From contig JALGXW010000004.1 of assembly GCA_029821875.1 (NCBI GenBank), forward strand, positions 93,766 to 157,765: a stretch of 64,000 nt of DNA. The letters are read 5' to 3'. Each line of letters begins with the position of its first letter. The stretch's first letter is position 1. This document shows positions 37,535 to 45,791 of the stretch, one piece after another. This DNA is from Candidatus Hebobacterum abditum. GTDB lineage: Bacteria > Armatimonadota > Hebobacteria > Hebobacterales > Hebobacteraceae. Made by a program: the position numbers and the translations under genes. Under the pieces are notes generated by a model. It was given only the letters and a program-made list of their open reading frames with translations. It was not told the origin of the DNA and did not search any database.

Positions 37535-38686
37535 GTGGGAGCTGCAAGCAGGATCAGACTGCGCGCGTCCATACTCGCCGGTCACCCGGTGCTCGCGACC
37601 TGGTATCTCCGAAACAGGCTGCGCGGTGCGACTCTCCGCTTCGAGCGGACCCAGCTGGGCGGCTTCAGTCGGTTCGCATGCGGCCTCACATTCAGGCTCA
37701 CATGGGCCTGTAACCTGCGCTGCAAGATGTGCCGGTTTGCCCAGAACGGTAACGTGAGCGCGAGCCCGGGCGACGTGCTTCCGTTGGAGGCCTGGACCTC
37801 GGCAGTGGACGACGTCAGTCGTTTCCGGCCCTATATCTCCCTCACTGGCGGGGAGCCACTGATGTATCCACACACAGAGGCATTGATACGCCACGTCAGG
37901 GAGCGCCACATGCGGTGCACGCTCACGACGAATGGCACCGCACTGGCGGGCAAGGCGCCGCTGCTGATGGAAGCGCCGCCCCACATGCTGATCGTCTCCC
38001 TCGACGGCCCGCGCGACGCCCACAACGCCGTGCGCGGTCGTCCCTGGGCGTACGACAGGACTGTGGCCGGGCTCGCGGCCGTGCAGGAGCTCAAGGCCGA
38101 ACGCGGACAGAAGTACCCATTCCTCGTCATCAACTGCGCGATCACTTCTCACAACTGCGACCACACGGACGGGCTGCTGGACACCGCATCCGCCTTGGGG
38201 GTCAGCGTGGTCAACTTCCAGCACCAGTGGTCGCTGACCCCGGCCATGGTGCAGCAGCACAACGCGGCCCACAGCGACTGCCATGGGCTCTCCGGCGAGC
38301 ACCTCGGGGCCGCGGACCCACCCTCTGTGGACCCGGCTCACATGGTGGAAACGGTGGGCCGTATTCGCCGGCGAGCCGCCTCCCTGGAGGACGAGGTCGT
38401 GGTGACGTTCCACCCGAGTCTATCCGACTCGGAAGTCTACGACTGGTACTCCAATCCGCACGTCTGGGTGCAGCGCCGGCCCGCCGTCTGTGCGTGGCTG
38501 AACACGAACATCCTCCCGAACGGCGACGTAGAGCCCTGCCACGGCGTCGCCTGCGGGAACATCACTGAGGAGCCTCTCTCGCAGATCTGGAATGGTCGCT
38601 CCTACAGGGCATTCCGCCGGCGTCTGGCAGCCGCTGACGACTTCCCGATCTGCGTCCGATGCTGCGCCTACTTCCGGAGGGACTAG
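37535..38686 (+). CDS. Radical SAM protein with SPASM-like C-terminus
   Basis: 383 aa. The 4Fe-4S motif CNLRCKMC (Cys59, 63, 66) is followed by a GGEP motif in SLTGGEPLMYPHTE, and the C-terminus has Cys in AVCAWLN, VEPCHGVACGNI and ICVRCCAYF as in twitch/SPASM auxiliary-cluster domains. GTG 37535 follows AGAGGTAA. There is no adjacent small precursor peptide, so a peptide-modifying role is not supported. Position suggests lipid or envelope chemistry. Confidence 0.85.
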   Translation: MGAASRIRLRASILAGHPVLATWYLRNRLRGATLRFERTQLGGFSRFACGLTFRLTWACNLRCKMCRFAQNGNVSASPGDVLPLEAWTSAVDDVSRFRPYISLTGGEPLMYPHTEALIRHVRERHMRCTLTTNGTALAGKAPLLMEAPPHMLIVSLDGPRDAHNAVRGRPWAYDRTVAGLAAVQELKAERGQKYPFLVINCAITSHNCDHTDGLLDTASALGVSVVNFQHQWSLTPAMVQQHNAAHSDCHGLSGEHLGAADPPSVDPAHMVETVGRIRRRAASLEDEVVVTFHPSLSDSEVYDWYSNPHVWVQRRPAVCAWLNTNILPNGDVEPCHGVACGNITEEPLSQIWNGRSYRAFRRRLAAADDFPICVRCCAYFRRD

Positions 38687-38794
38687 TGTGATCGAGGCCA
38701 GCGATGACGCTCCCCCAGTGCGCGAGGTCGGCCGTGCTGACCGGAGCCGGGCGGGAGTGAGCGGCTCGTGGAGAGGCAGAAGGAGGGCGAGGCC

Positions 38795-39385
38795 ATGCCA
38801 CCTGCGGTGACTATCGCGAACGCCCTCACGTTCGCACGTCTCATACTGCTTCCGGTTATCATCTTCGGCATAGTCACTTCCCACGGCTGGGTCACCGTCA
38901 TTGCCATGGCGGCTGTGGTGCTCACCGACTTGCTGGACGGGAGGATCGCCCGCCGCCTGCGTCAGGCCACGCAGTTCGGACAGGCGCTCGACAGCACCGT
39001 CGACTTCGTGCTCATCTACTCCCTCTTCATCGCATTCTACGCAGCGGGACGTCTCGCCACTTATCAGTTCGCCATCCTCTACGTTGCGATGCTCACGATT
39101 CTCTCGTTGCAGCTGCTCACGCAGGGCGGCGGCACGACGGCCTCGCCGGCCACCGGGAAGCTGGTCGGCGCGCTCGAGTACGTCTTCCTTCTGTTCCTGA
39201 CGACGAGGGAGGTGTTGCCGGAGGCGGGCGTCGTTGCGTCGCTGGAACTCGGGCTGTTCCTGGCGCTCGCCGCCGCGATAGCTGTCAACAGCGCCGTGTG
39301 CGTCAGGATGATGGTGAACATCACGCGAGACACCACAGGGGCGGGCCCGGCCCCGGCCGAGGCGCGGGATGACCGCGCGCCGTAG
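38795..39385 (+). CDS. CDP-alcohol phosphatidyltransferase
   Basis: A 196-aa membrane enzyme. The complete family signature D-x2-DG-x2-AR-x8-G-x3-D-x3-D is present as DLLDGRIARRLRQATQFGQA followed by LDSTVD. Several TM helices follow. ATG 38795 is chosen because AAGGAGGG is 8-9 bp upstream; GTG 38768 is in frame. It transfers a phosphatidyl or other phospho-group from a CDP-lipid to an alcohol. PgsA/PssA assignment cannot be made. Confidence 0.85.
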   Translation: MPPAVTIANALTFARLILLPVIIFGIVTSHGWVTVIAMAAVVLTDLLDGRIARRLRQATQFGQALDSTVDFVLIYSLFIAFYAAGRLATYQFAILYVAMLTILSLQLLTQGGGTTASPATGKLVGALEYVFLLFLTTREVLPEAGVVASLELGLFLALAAAIAVNSAVCVRMMVNITRDTTGAGPAPAEARDDRAP

Positions 39386-39424
39386 CCGAGGTCTCCGAGG
39401 ACGAGGCCCGGGAGCGCCGATCAC

Positions 39425-40261
39425 ATGTCGAGCATCGTCGAGCGAATAGCCATTGCACTTCCCGGGCTGCCGCCCCAGTTTGACGGCATGACCCTGGCCG
39501 TTGTCGCAGACATCCATGCCGGGAGCAGAAACAGCCCCTTTGCCGTAGTCAAGGAGGTAGTCGAGACAACGAACTCCCTGCAGGCCGACGTCATCTTGTT
39601 GCTCGGCGATCTGGTCCACGCGTCGGCGCGCGCAAGCTCGTACCTGTCCGTCCTATCCGAACTCGAGGCGAAGGAGGGCGTATGGGCCTGCCTGGGCAAT
39701 CACGAGCACGGATTTGTCTGGCACTCCCGCTACCTGGGAGCTTCCCGGGCGCCCTCCTTTGACCGATGGCGGGATCTCTATGCCGAGGCCGGCATACGGC
39801 TTCTGGCGAACGAAGCGAGGCCGCTTCCGAGGGAACGCTCCCGGATCTGGCTGCTTGGCGTGGACGACGCCTACTCCGGCCACGATGATCTCGCGGCCGC
39901 CCTGGTGCAGGCCCGCAGAGACGAGTTCTGCCTTGCGATGACTCACTCCCCCGATATCGTGGACGACCCTCAGATGAGAGCCGTGGATCTGGTCCTGGCC
40001 GGCCACACTCACGGCGGGCAGATATGCCTTCCGTTCATGGGGCCGGTGTTTGCGCCGTGCCGACAGTTCCGGCGGCGTGCCTCCGGGCTGGTTTCTGTCA
40101 ACGGGACGACTCTGTACGTGACCCGCGGGGCAGGAGAGGCACTCCCGTTCCGGCTCAACTGCCCGCGGGAGATATCCCTACTGACCCTCGTCTGTGAGCG
40201 CACGGCCTCCGGTCGCCACGAGCGGGTGAGCGCCACCGAGACCCGGAGCGCGGTTGGATGA
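39425..40261 (+). CDS. Metallophosphoesterase (YkuE/YaeI-like)
   Basis: 278 aa. The metal-site motifs are VVADIHAGS, LLGDLVHAS, CLGNHEHGF and LAGHTHGGQICLP, the last two being typical of YkuE/LpxI-like membrane-associated phosphodiesterases. There is no signal peptide. It overlaps the MFS gene by 4 bp (ATGA). Could act on lipid or nucleotide-lipid phosphates in the surrounding cluster. Confidence 0.85.
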   Translation: MSSIVERIAIALPGLPPQFDGMTLAVVADIHAGSRNSPFAVVKEVVETTNSLQADVILLLGDLVHASARASSYLSVLSELEAKEGVWACLGNHEHGFVWHSRYLGASRAPSFDRWRDLYAEAGIRLLANEARPLPRERSRIWLLGVDDAYSGHDDLAAALVQARRDEFCLAMTHSPDIVDDPQMRAVDLVLAGHTHGGQICLPFMGPVFAPCRQFRRRASGLVSVNGTTLYVTRGAGEALPFRLNCPREISLLTLVCERTASGRHERVSATETRSAVG

Positions 40262-41652
40262 ACGACCCACGCGCTTGCGAGCGAGACGGCTCTCACAAGC
40301 AGTCGACCGAGGGTGGAGAACTGGGGCAACACAAGCCGGCGGACCAGATCCGGTCTGGCGAGCCGACCACAGCCCGCGTGCCCCTGAGACACAAGGTCCT
40401 CTACGGGATGGGGTATCTCAGCGTCGCTCTCACGACAGATGTGACGTTGACGTGGCTCCTGAAGCGCTACTACCCTGACTCCTCAGGGGTGGCTGCCACG
40501 GCCTCGGTTTCCGCTGCCGCCTTCATCGTTGCGGTAGTGTTCGGTCGGGTGGTGGACGCGCTGGCCGATCCGCTGGTGGGCTACTGGAGCGATCGCCTTC
40601 GCAGCCGGTTGGGGCGACGCAAGCCGTTCCTCATGGTCGGTGCGCCGCTGATGGCGCTGATGTTCGTGCTGATCTGGACCCCACCTGTGGCGGGCCTGTC
40701 GCTGGTCAACGGGGTCTACATTGCGGCGGCCTTCGCGCTCTTCTTCTTCATGTTCACCGTTGTCGTCTGCCCCTACCTGGCGATGCTGCCGGAGATCACA
40801 TCCAGCCGGGCAGAGCGTGTCTCGCTCACCGCCTGGCAGGGCGCATTCAACGTGTTCGGGGCAGTGGGCGGCACGATCGCCTCGGGCTACCTCATTGATC
40901 ACCACGGCTATCGGACGATGGGGTTGTGTTTGGCCCCGGTCATCCTTGTTGCATCGTGGGCTCCCCTGCTGGTTCCGCAGCCAGAGGCCAGCCCGAAGCC
41001 GACCGGCTTCTCGATTCGTGAGGCGGTGATGAGCACGCTGCGCAACCCGCTGTTCGTGCCGTACGTCGTGGCGCAGCTTCTCTTCTGGATCGCGGTGCGC
41101 ATCATCATCGGGGTGATGCCAAAGCTCCTCGACGTGCGCTTTGAGATGGGCGAAGAGCGAATCGGCTACGTGATGGCGGCGGGGCTGCTGGCGGCCGCGC
41201 TCTTCCTTCCGTTCATGCCGAGAATCGCCGGCTGGACGGGGAAGAGGCGGCTGCTGATCGGGGCAATGGTCTACTTCGGAGTGCTCGTGCTGCCAATGCC
41301 GTTCCTCGGGGCGCTGCCTCTGCCCGTTTCCGGCGCCGGCCAGGCCTACCTGCTGATGGTGCTTGCCGGCCCCGCCATCGCAGTCCTGTTCTCCCTGCCC
41401 AACGCGATCGTAGGCGACATCGTAGACGAGGATGAGAGGCGAACGGGGGAGCGACGCGAGGCGATCTACTTCGGGGTCCAGGGGCTACTTGTGAAGGCCG
41501 GCATGGGCTTCGGGATCGGCCTCGCGGCAGCTCTCCTGTCGGCTTTCGGCGCGGAGGCGGACAGACAGGGCGGGTACTTGGCCTGCGCGCTGGCGGTCAC
41601 GGCGATCTCGATTTCCGCCGCCGCAGTGATGACGAGATACCGGGCCAACTAG
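40258..41652 (+). CDS. GPH-family sugar:cation symporter (MFS)
   Basis: 464 aa, about 12 TM helices. The GPH signature GRVVDALADPLVGYWSDRLR plus LGRRKPFLMVGAP is present, and the conserved later loop region GDIVDEDERRTGERREA fits. Family members import melibiose, glucuronides or xylosides with Na+ or H+. The ~40-residue polar N-terminus suggests the start could be at GTG 40378 just before the first TM region; ATG 40258 is used because of the ATGA overlap. The sugar is unknown. Confidence 0.82.
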   Translation: MNDPRACERDGSHKQSTEGGELGQHKPADQIRSGEPTTARVPLRHKVLYGMGYLSVALTTDVTLTWLLKRYYPDSSGVAATASVSAAAFIVAVVFGRVVDALADPLVGYWSDRLRSRLGRRKPFLMVGAPLMALMFVLIWTPPVAGLSLVNGVYIAAAFALFFFMFTVVVCPYLAMLPEITSSRAERVSLTAWQGAFNVFGAVGGTIASGYLIDHHGYRTMGLCLAPVILVASWAPLLVPQPEASPKPTGFSIREAVMSTLRNPLFVPYVVAQLLFWIAVRIIIGVMPKLLDVRFEMGEERIGYVMAAGLLAAALFLPFMPRIAGWTGKRRLLIGAMVYFGVLVLPMPFLGALPLPVSGAGQAYLLMVLAGPAIAVLFSLPNAIVGDIVDEDERRTGERREAIYFGVQGLLVKAGMGFGIGLAAALLSAFGAEADRQGGYLACALAVTAISISAAAVMTRYRAN

Positions 41653-41811
41653 GCGCTGATCGGCCGCCGCGACGGCTTTCCCGGCGAGCAGTCCATTCCT
41701 CATGGGGCCCTCACAGCCGCTGACGGATCGTGGACCGCCGCCTACGATTCACCCACTCCATCTCCTACCTTGGCTGACCCGGGAAAGAGACAGAGCGCCC
41801 GCCAGGACACC

Positions 41812-41840
41812 TGGACAATCCAGCCCGGTTGCAGTATAAT
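41812..41840 (+). promoter_or_regulatory. Strong promoter upstream of pilin-like gene 1
   Basis: TGGACA (41812-41817), a 17 bp spacer and a perfect TATAAT (41835-41840). The first pilin-like ATG is 421 bp further on, so any transcript carries a very long leader. Confidence 0.7.
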
Positions 41841-42260
41841 GCGCCGTGATTAGATTGGGTCGAGACTGATGCCCTATTCTGTACTGCGCTGGCACAGCAG
41901 GTCTGACAGATACTTAGCAGCAGCGATTGCAGCGGCGCAACGGCCACGTTGCGCCGTGGGCGCGCCTGGGCATTCGTCAGAGTCCTAAGCCAACACATAG
42001 CGCCAGCGGAACGAGACCGTGGCGGTGGTCGACGCTGGTGAAAGGCGGGAGTTCCCCGGAGGGCCGCCTGGAGGTCTCAGCACCTCCTCCGGCGCGGTTT
42101 CCCTGGTTCTCACTCTCGCTGGCGAGCCATAGCTTGGTGCGCTGTGGTTCGGGAAAGGAGGGAGGCGGGAGAACGGTTAGGAGGGGGCGACGGCCGCAGA
42201 GATTCTGCGGCTAGATCTGAAGTGTTATCTTACTGCCTTTGGGAGGAGGTACGTTAAGCA
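41841..42260 (+). ncRNA. Candidate structured leader or ncRNA before pilin-like gene 1
   Basis: A 420 nt stretch follows the promoter and contains at least five helices with full complementarity: 41933-41942/41947-41956 (10 bp, 4-nt loop), 42001-42008/42033-42040 (8 bp, one G-T), 42043-42048/42064-42069, 42070-42075/42082-42087 and 42193-42200/42204-42211 (8 bp, 3-nt loop). It ends in the GGAGGAGGT SD. It does not resemble RNase P, tmRNA, SRP, or c-di-GMP, TPP or SAM riboswitches that I checked by motif. I cannot say whether it is a cis-acting leader or a separate RNA. Confidence 0.5.
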
Positions 42261-43334
42261 ATGCTACGAGGACGCAAGGGATTCACACTGATTGAGTTGC
42301 TGGTTGTCATCGCGATCATCGGGATCCTGGCAGCCATGGTCTTTCCTGTCTTCGCACGGGCGCGCGAATCCGCGCGCAAGGCGGTGTGTCTGTCGAATGT
42401 GAAGAACATTGCCCTCGCCGTCCAGATGTACCTGGCGGACAACAACGACACCCTCCCGCCGGACGAGCACAGGCGGGAGGTGATCACGTACTTCCAGACT
42501 GTACCCGGCGGGCACTCGTCGCGCACGTACGACATTGGCGACCTGAGCGACCGCTGCAACCGCGACTGGCAGGCCAACCCATACCTGCGCTGGCCCGTGG
42601 TTCTCGATGAGTACACCAAGAACCGCGACGTGTGGCGGTGCCCAAGCGCCAAGCTTGAGAACGGCTCCGGCTGGATCGTGCCCGGCCCGGATTTCCTCTC
42701 CCTGTACATGGGCTACGAGGGAGACTGGGGCAGGAACACCGACGACCGTTCTGATGGCCCCTGCTACCCGGCCTTTCCCCCCGGATGGGGCGGCAGGGTC
42801 ACCGATTCCTTCCTGCAGCGCAGGCTGGCCGTGGACATGTGGGCCGACGAGGCTGTGGAGAAGGTCGTTAGGTTCAGCATTGGGTGCAACGCCGTCGTCG
42901 GGCTGAAGCTCGTTTCCGTCCAGGATCCGGTGAGATACGTCATCTGTGGTGACGTTGGCGCGCAGTCGGATATCGGCGGGCTCGGGCTCACCGCCTACCC
43001 GGACATCTGCGCGCTGGAGTGCAGCAACGGCACCTGTGGCTGGGCGGACTGGGAAGGGTGCGCCGAGTGGGCGGCCGACTGTGGGCTCTATATCAACGCG
43101 CCCGCCGACGGCTCGTTCCTCAGGAACCCCGAGCTGCGGAAGCCGTACGCCCGCCATCTCGCCGGCGTGAACCTGGGTTTCCTCGACGGCCATGCGAGCT
43201 GGATGCTCGCTGAGAGGGTCGTTACCCAGTGGAACGAGGAGGAGATCTTCGGCATCGATCGCTGGGGCCCGGATCCCACCGATCCGGAGTACCTGGAGTG
43301 CTTCGACGAGGTCGAGGTGTTCCTTGGCGGGTGA
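42261..43334 (+). CDS. Prepilin-like protein 1 with H-x9-DG domain
   Basis: A 357-aa type IV pilin-like or pseudopilin protein. The class III signal [20 protein letters not shown] has the conserved Glu at position 5 of the mature protein; cleavage occurs after Gly. [19 protein letters not shown] segment follows. The long globular part is rich in Trp, Asp, Gly and Cys, and ends in the H-x9-DG motif ([10 protein letters not shown]) of the DUF1559-like group. Strong SD GGAGGAGGT. No other pilus genes are adjacent. It may be a pseudopilin for protein secretion. Confidence 0.88.
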   Translation: MLRGRKGFTLIELLVVIAIIGILAAMVFPVFARARESARKAVCLSNVKNIALAVQMYLADNNDTLPPDEHRREVITYFQTVPGGHSSRTYDIGDLSDRCNRDWQANPYLRWPVVLDEYTKNRDVWRCPSAKLENGSGWIVPGPDFLSLYMGYEGDWGRNTDDRSDGPCYPAFPPGWGGRVTDSFLQRRLAVDMWADEAVEKVVRFSIGCNAVVGLKLVSVQDPVRYVICGDVGAQSDIGGLGLTAYPDICALECSNGTCGWADWEGCAEWAADCGLYINAPADGSFLRNPELRKPYARHLAGVNLGFLDGHASWMLAERVVTQWNEEEIFGIDRWGPDPTDPEYLECFDEVEVFLGG

Positions 43335-43386
43335 GAATGGCTCAGATCTTGCCTTAGCAAGATAGACGGCCCTCTGGACTGTGATC

Positions 43387-43413
43387 GCGGGGCGCCCAGA
43401 ACGGGCGCCCCGC
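43387..43413. terminator. GC-rich terminator hairpin after pilin-like gene 1
   Basis: GCGGGGCGCCC (43387-43397), loop AGAAC, and GGGCGCCCCGC (43403-43413) form a perfect 11 bp stem, 53 bp after the stop. It could also serve the convergent transporter transcript. Confidence 0.65.
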
Positions 43414-43622
43414 TCTCGCGCGAGCAGGAGGTGCGCGGAGGAAGGCAGGAGGCTCGTCTGGCGAAGGTTGCACGTCGGCGGCGCTGGCCAGCCGCTACGA
43501 CCGCGCTCGCCGCGTTCTTGCTGAGGCCGTCTCGAAGTCGCCCGGAGGCAACTGCTGCTCTCAGAGCGCGGTACAGCGACCTGCTCTCCCGTCGCTGTTT
43601 GACAGTGGCGTCCCGACCCTCT

Positions 43623-45620
43623 CTACCAACTCCCACGCGTAGCCAACGCGACAATGTTCCAGATGGAGCTGTTCAGCAGATCGCCGACGATCAGGCCGAC
43701 GGCGAGTGGTATCGTCTTGCGGTAGAGGCGCAGGCCTCCGTAGCGAGTGACCAGCACCTTGAGGATCCACGCCAACAGGAACGGGAAGGTGCCCATGGCC
43801 TGGGAGAGGCTGTTGGAGAACAGATAGCCGATGGGGTGAAACGGCCACCACACGAAGCGCAGCCGCATGAGCCCGAGGAAGACGGTCACCACTCCGCCCG
43901 CGGCTATGTACAGCACCGCCCCCAAGTGGCGCCCCTCCTCGCCTGTGACGTCGTACCACATAGCCCAGCCATCCTGTAGCAGCGCCCACGAGACGAAGTA
44001 GTCGCCCTTTGCCGCCGAGGTCATCCGGAAGCCCTGGTGATACATCGCGGTCAACATCACGAACATGCCGAGGGCGAGAGCGACTGCGAAGGCAGCGAGC
44101 AGCACGTATGTGAGTCGCCGCAGATTAGTGCGGCTTGCGTCCGCGATCTTGAACGCGCCGAGGGCGTTGAGCGAGCAAGCACTAAAGATCCTGCTGGGAA
44201 GCGGCGCCCCGGCCCAGTTCATCGTGTAGAGGGTCAGCGTCTCCTGAGGCAGCAGATTGCGCATGCCCACACCCATTGCTGCGATGTCGTTGAACCACCA
44301 GAAGAAGGGATCGAGGGCAGCCTCTGCCTGGAGGCGCGCATAGGCGAGGTATAGCCCCACCAGGAGAGCGACGTAGGCGAGTCCGAAGCTGAGCCGGCAG
44401 CCCGAGAGGACGAGGAACGCGACCAGCCAGCTGCAGCACACCGCGAAGCCGAGAAGCGCCCATCGATATGGCAGGGGCTCATCGCTGTCCTCTCCCGAGC
44501 GGCGGCTGAAGGCAATGCGCAGTGCGCGCGCGAGGTGTCGCCGCGCAGTCCACAGCGCCCAGAGGGCGAGCGCCACGAGGGCCCCGGTGGCCTGGTTCGT
44601 GGGGGCCGGGAAGCTCCACCGCCACCAGTCCTGGGCCGATCCGGGCTCGGCCCCGAAGCTGATCGCCAGAGCACAGAGGCCGATCCGGACCAGCCAGAAG
44701 AACCAGACGGAGAATGAGAGCTCCGCCGGGATGATGTAGGCGAGTGAGATCAGCCACGGATGCAGCCATATTTCGACATTTCCCACCGCAGACAGTGGCC
44801 CCACGACGGGCCCGGTCATGGCGGTGTACTCCAGGGGCAGCGGCGGCACCGCGGGGAGTCTCTGCGAGAGCTGGCTGACGAAGCCGACGGCCGTGGCGAG
44901 GGCCATCCCGACCCAGAAGGCCTTGTTGACCGGCAGGCGCGCAGCGTGGCTTCCGTTGCGCGCCTCCCCTACGCTCTCGAGGGGTATCTGTGCCAGGGGG
45001 AAGGTCAGCCGCTCATGCCTGATCCACTGCTGCTGCACGAGGGCGAGGAGACAGACATTGGCGAGGAAGAGGGCCAGCATGAAAGACCCCCAGGCCGCCA
45101 GCGGCAGGGACCACTCCGACCACGGGACGGCGGTGCCCCCCCAGAAGTAGCCATCGACGGCGGACAGCGAAGACGGGCCCCACCAAGTGGGGATGAGATG
45201 GGCGAAGGCCGATTCCCACATCGGCGCGACGCGGGCCATGTGGTGGAAGCTCGGACCCTTGGAAAGCACGTAGAAGAGGACATGGATGCCGAAGAGAGGT
45301 GTCACAACCAGGACGATCGAGTAGACCGTCAGCAGCTCAGGTCGGGTGAACCGCAGTCGCCGGAAGGCCGGAATGCTCGTGAGCGCCGTCAGGAGAAAGA
45401 GGACGGTCAGCGGCCAGGGCGCCGGAACGCCGCTGGACCAGAAGACGTTCCAGTTCCGGGATGCGAATACGACCTCGCCGTAGAAGATGGCCGGCGCGGT
45501 GACGGCGACGATCACCATCGACAGCGCCACCGCGCGCCATGTGACACCGCCGTGCCGCGGCGCTGACTCCGAACGGGTCGTGGACATCTCCTCTGTCGAA
45601 TCCGAGGAGCGTTTCCTCAT
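43623..45620 (-). CDS. Large polytopic membrane protein, DUF6785/DUF6784-like (OPT-type)
   Basis: 665 aa with about 14 predicted TM helices. Segments FRRLRFTRPELLTVYSIVLV, YGEVVFASRNWNVFW, the DPFFWWFND stretch, TLYTMNWAGAPLP and FVWWPFHPIGYLFSNSLSQA resemble the DUF6785/DUF6784 group, distant relatives of oligopeptide transporters. ATG 45620 follows GAGGCGGG; ATG 45641 or ATG 45587 are alternatives. The first ~30 codons lie inside a repeat shared with 47004-47229. The substrate is unknown; the family is common in Armatimonadota-like genomes with many secreted glycosidases. Confidence 0.78.
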   Translation of the reverse strand: MRKRSSDSTEEMSTTRSESAPRHGGVTWRAVALSMVIVAVTAPAIFYGEVVFASRNWNVFWSSGVPAPWPLTVLFLLTALTSIPAFRRLRFTRPELLTVYSIVLVVTPLFGIHVLFYVLSKGPSFHHMARVAPMWESAFAHLIPTWWGPSSLSAVDGYFWGGTAVPWSEWSLPLAAWGSFMLALFLANVCLLALVQQQWIRHERLTFPLAQIPLESVGEARNGSHAARLPVNKAFWVGMALATAVGFVSQLSQRLPAVPPLPLEYTAMTGPVVGPLSAVGNVEIWLHPWLISLAYIIPAELSFSVWFFWLVRIGLCALAISFGAEPGSAQDWWRWSFPAPTNQATGALVALALWALWTARRHLARALRIAFSRRSGEDSDEPLPYRWALLGFAVCCSWLVAFLVLSGCRLSFGLAYVALLVGLYLAYARLQAEAALDPFFWWFNDIAAMGVGMRNLLPQETLTLYTMNWAGAPLPSRIFSACSLNALGAFKIADASRTNLRRLTYVLLAAFAVALALGMFVMLTAMYHQGFRMTSAAKGDYFVSWALLQDGWAMWYDVTGEEGRHLGAVLYIAAGGVVTVFLGLMRLRFVWWPFHPIGYLFSNSLSQAMGTFPFLLAWILKVLVTRYGGLRLYRKTIPLAVGLIVGDLLNSSIWNIVALATRGSW

Positions 45621-45743
45621 CGGCGAATGCCCGCCTCGCATCGGGCCTTACCGCGCGGCCTCGCCTTCCTCCTGCAGCACCTCGTCGGAGAACGGGGGAG
45701 GCCCCGTCCGCGGCGGCGGAGCACCAGAGGTGGTGCTCCGCCG
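45519..45743. repeat. Direct repeat, copy A (5' end of the transporter plus hairpin)
   Basis: Near-identical, gap-poor match to 47004-47228, offset 1485 bp, same orientation. It spans the transporter's first ~30 codons, its SD region and the pilin-2 terminator hairpin. Long exact stretches (around 45541-45608) are visible by eye. Confidence 0.85.
45714..45743 (-). terminator. Terminator hairpin after pilin-like gene 2
   Basis: CGGCGGAGCACC (45714-45725), a 6-nt loop and GGTGCTCCGCCG (45732-45743) form a perfect 12 bp stem, 49 bp after the pilin-2 stop codon. It matches the hairpin at 47200-47227 with a compensatory base-pair change. Confidence 0.6.
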
Positions 45744-45791
45744 TGATCGAGAGCTTGTCAGCGCATCCCGTCCTGCGACGGTCCGGTCAAG

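Noticed and set aside
36838..37572. 244-codon minus-strand frame
   Set aside because: A shadow of the nucleotidyltransferase gene, without SD or domain.
41927..42214. 95-codon frame inside the pilin leader
   Set aside because: It starts inside the 10 bp hairpin, is low-complexity Arg/Gly/Pro, and has no SD. The stretch is better explained as structured RNA.
41841..42260. Known riboswitch, RNase P, tmRNA or SRP RNA in the pilin leader
   Set aside because: The diagnostic conserved strings (such as the SRP GGAAGGAAGCAG, RNase P GAGGAAAGTCC or c-di-GMP-I core) are absent.
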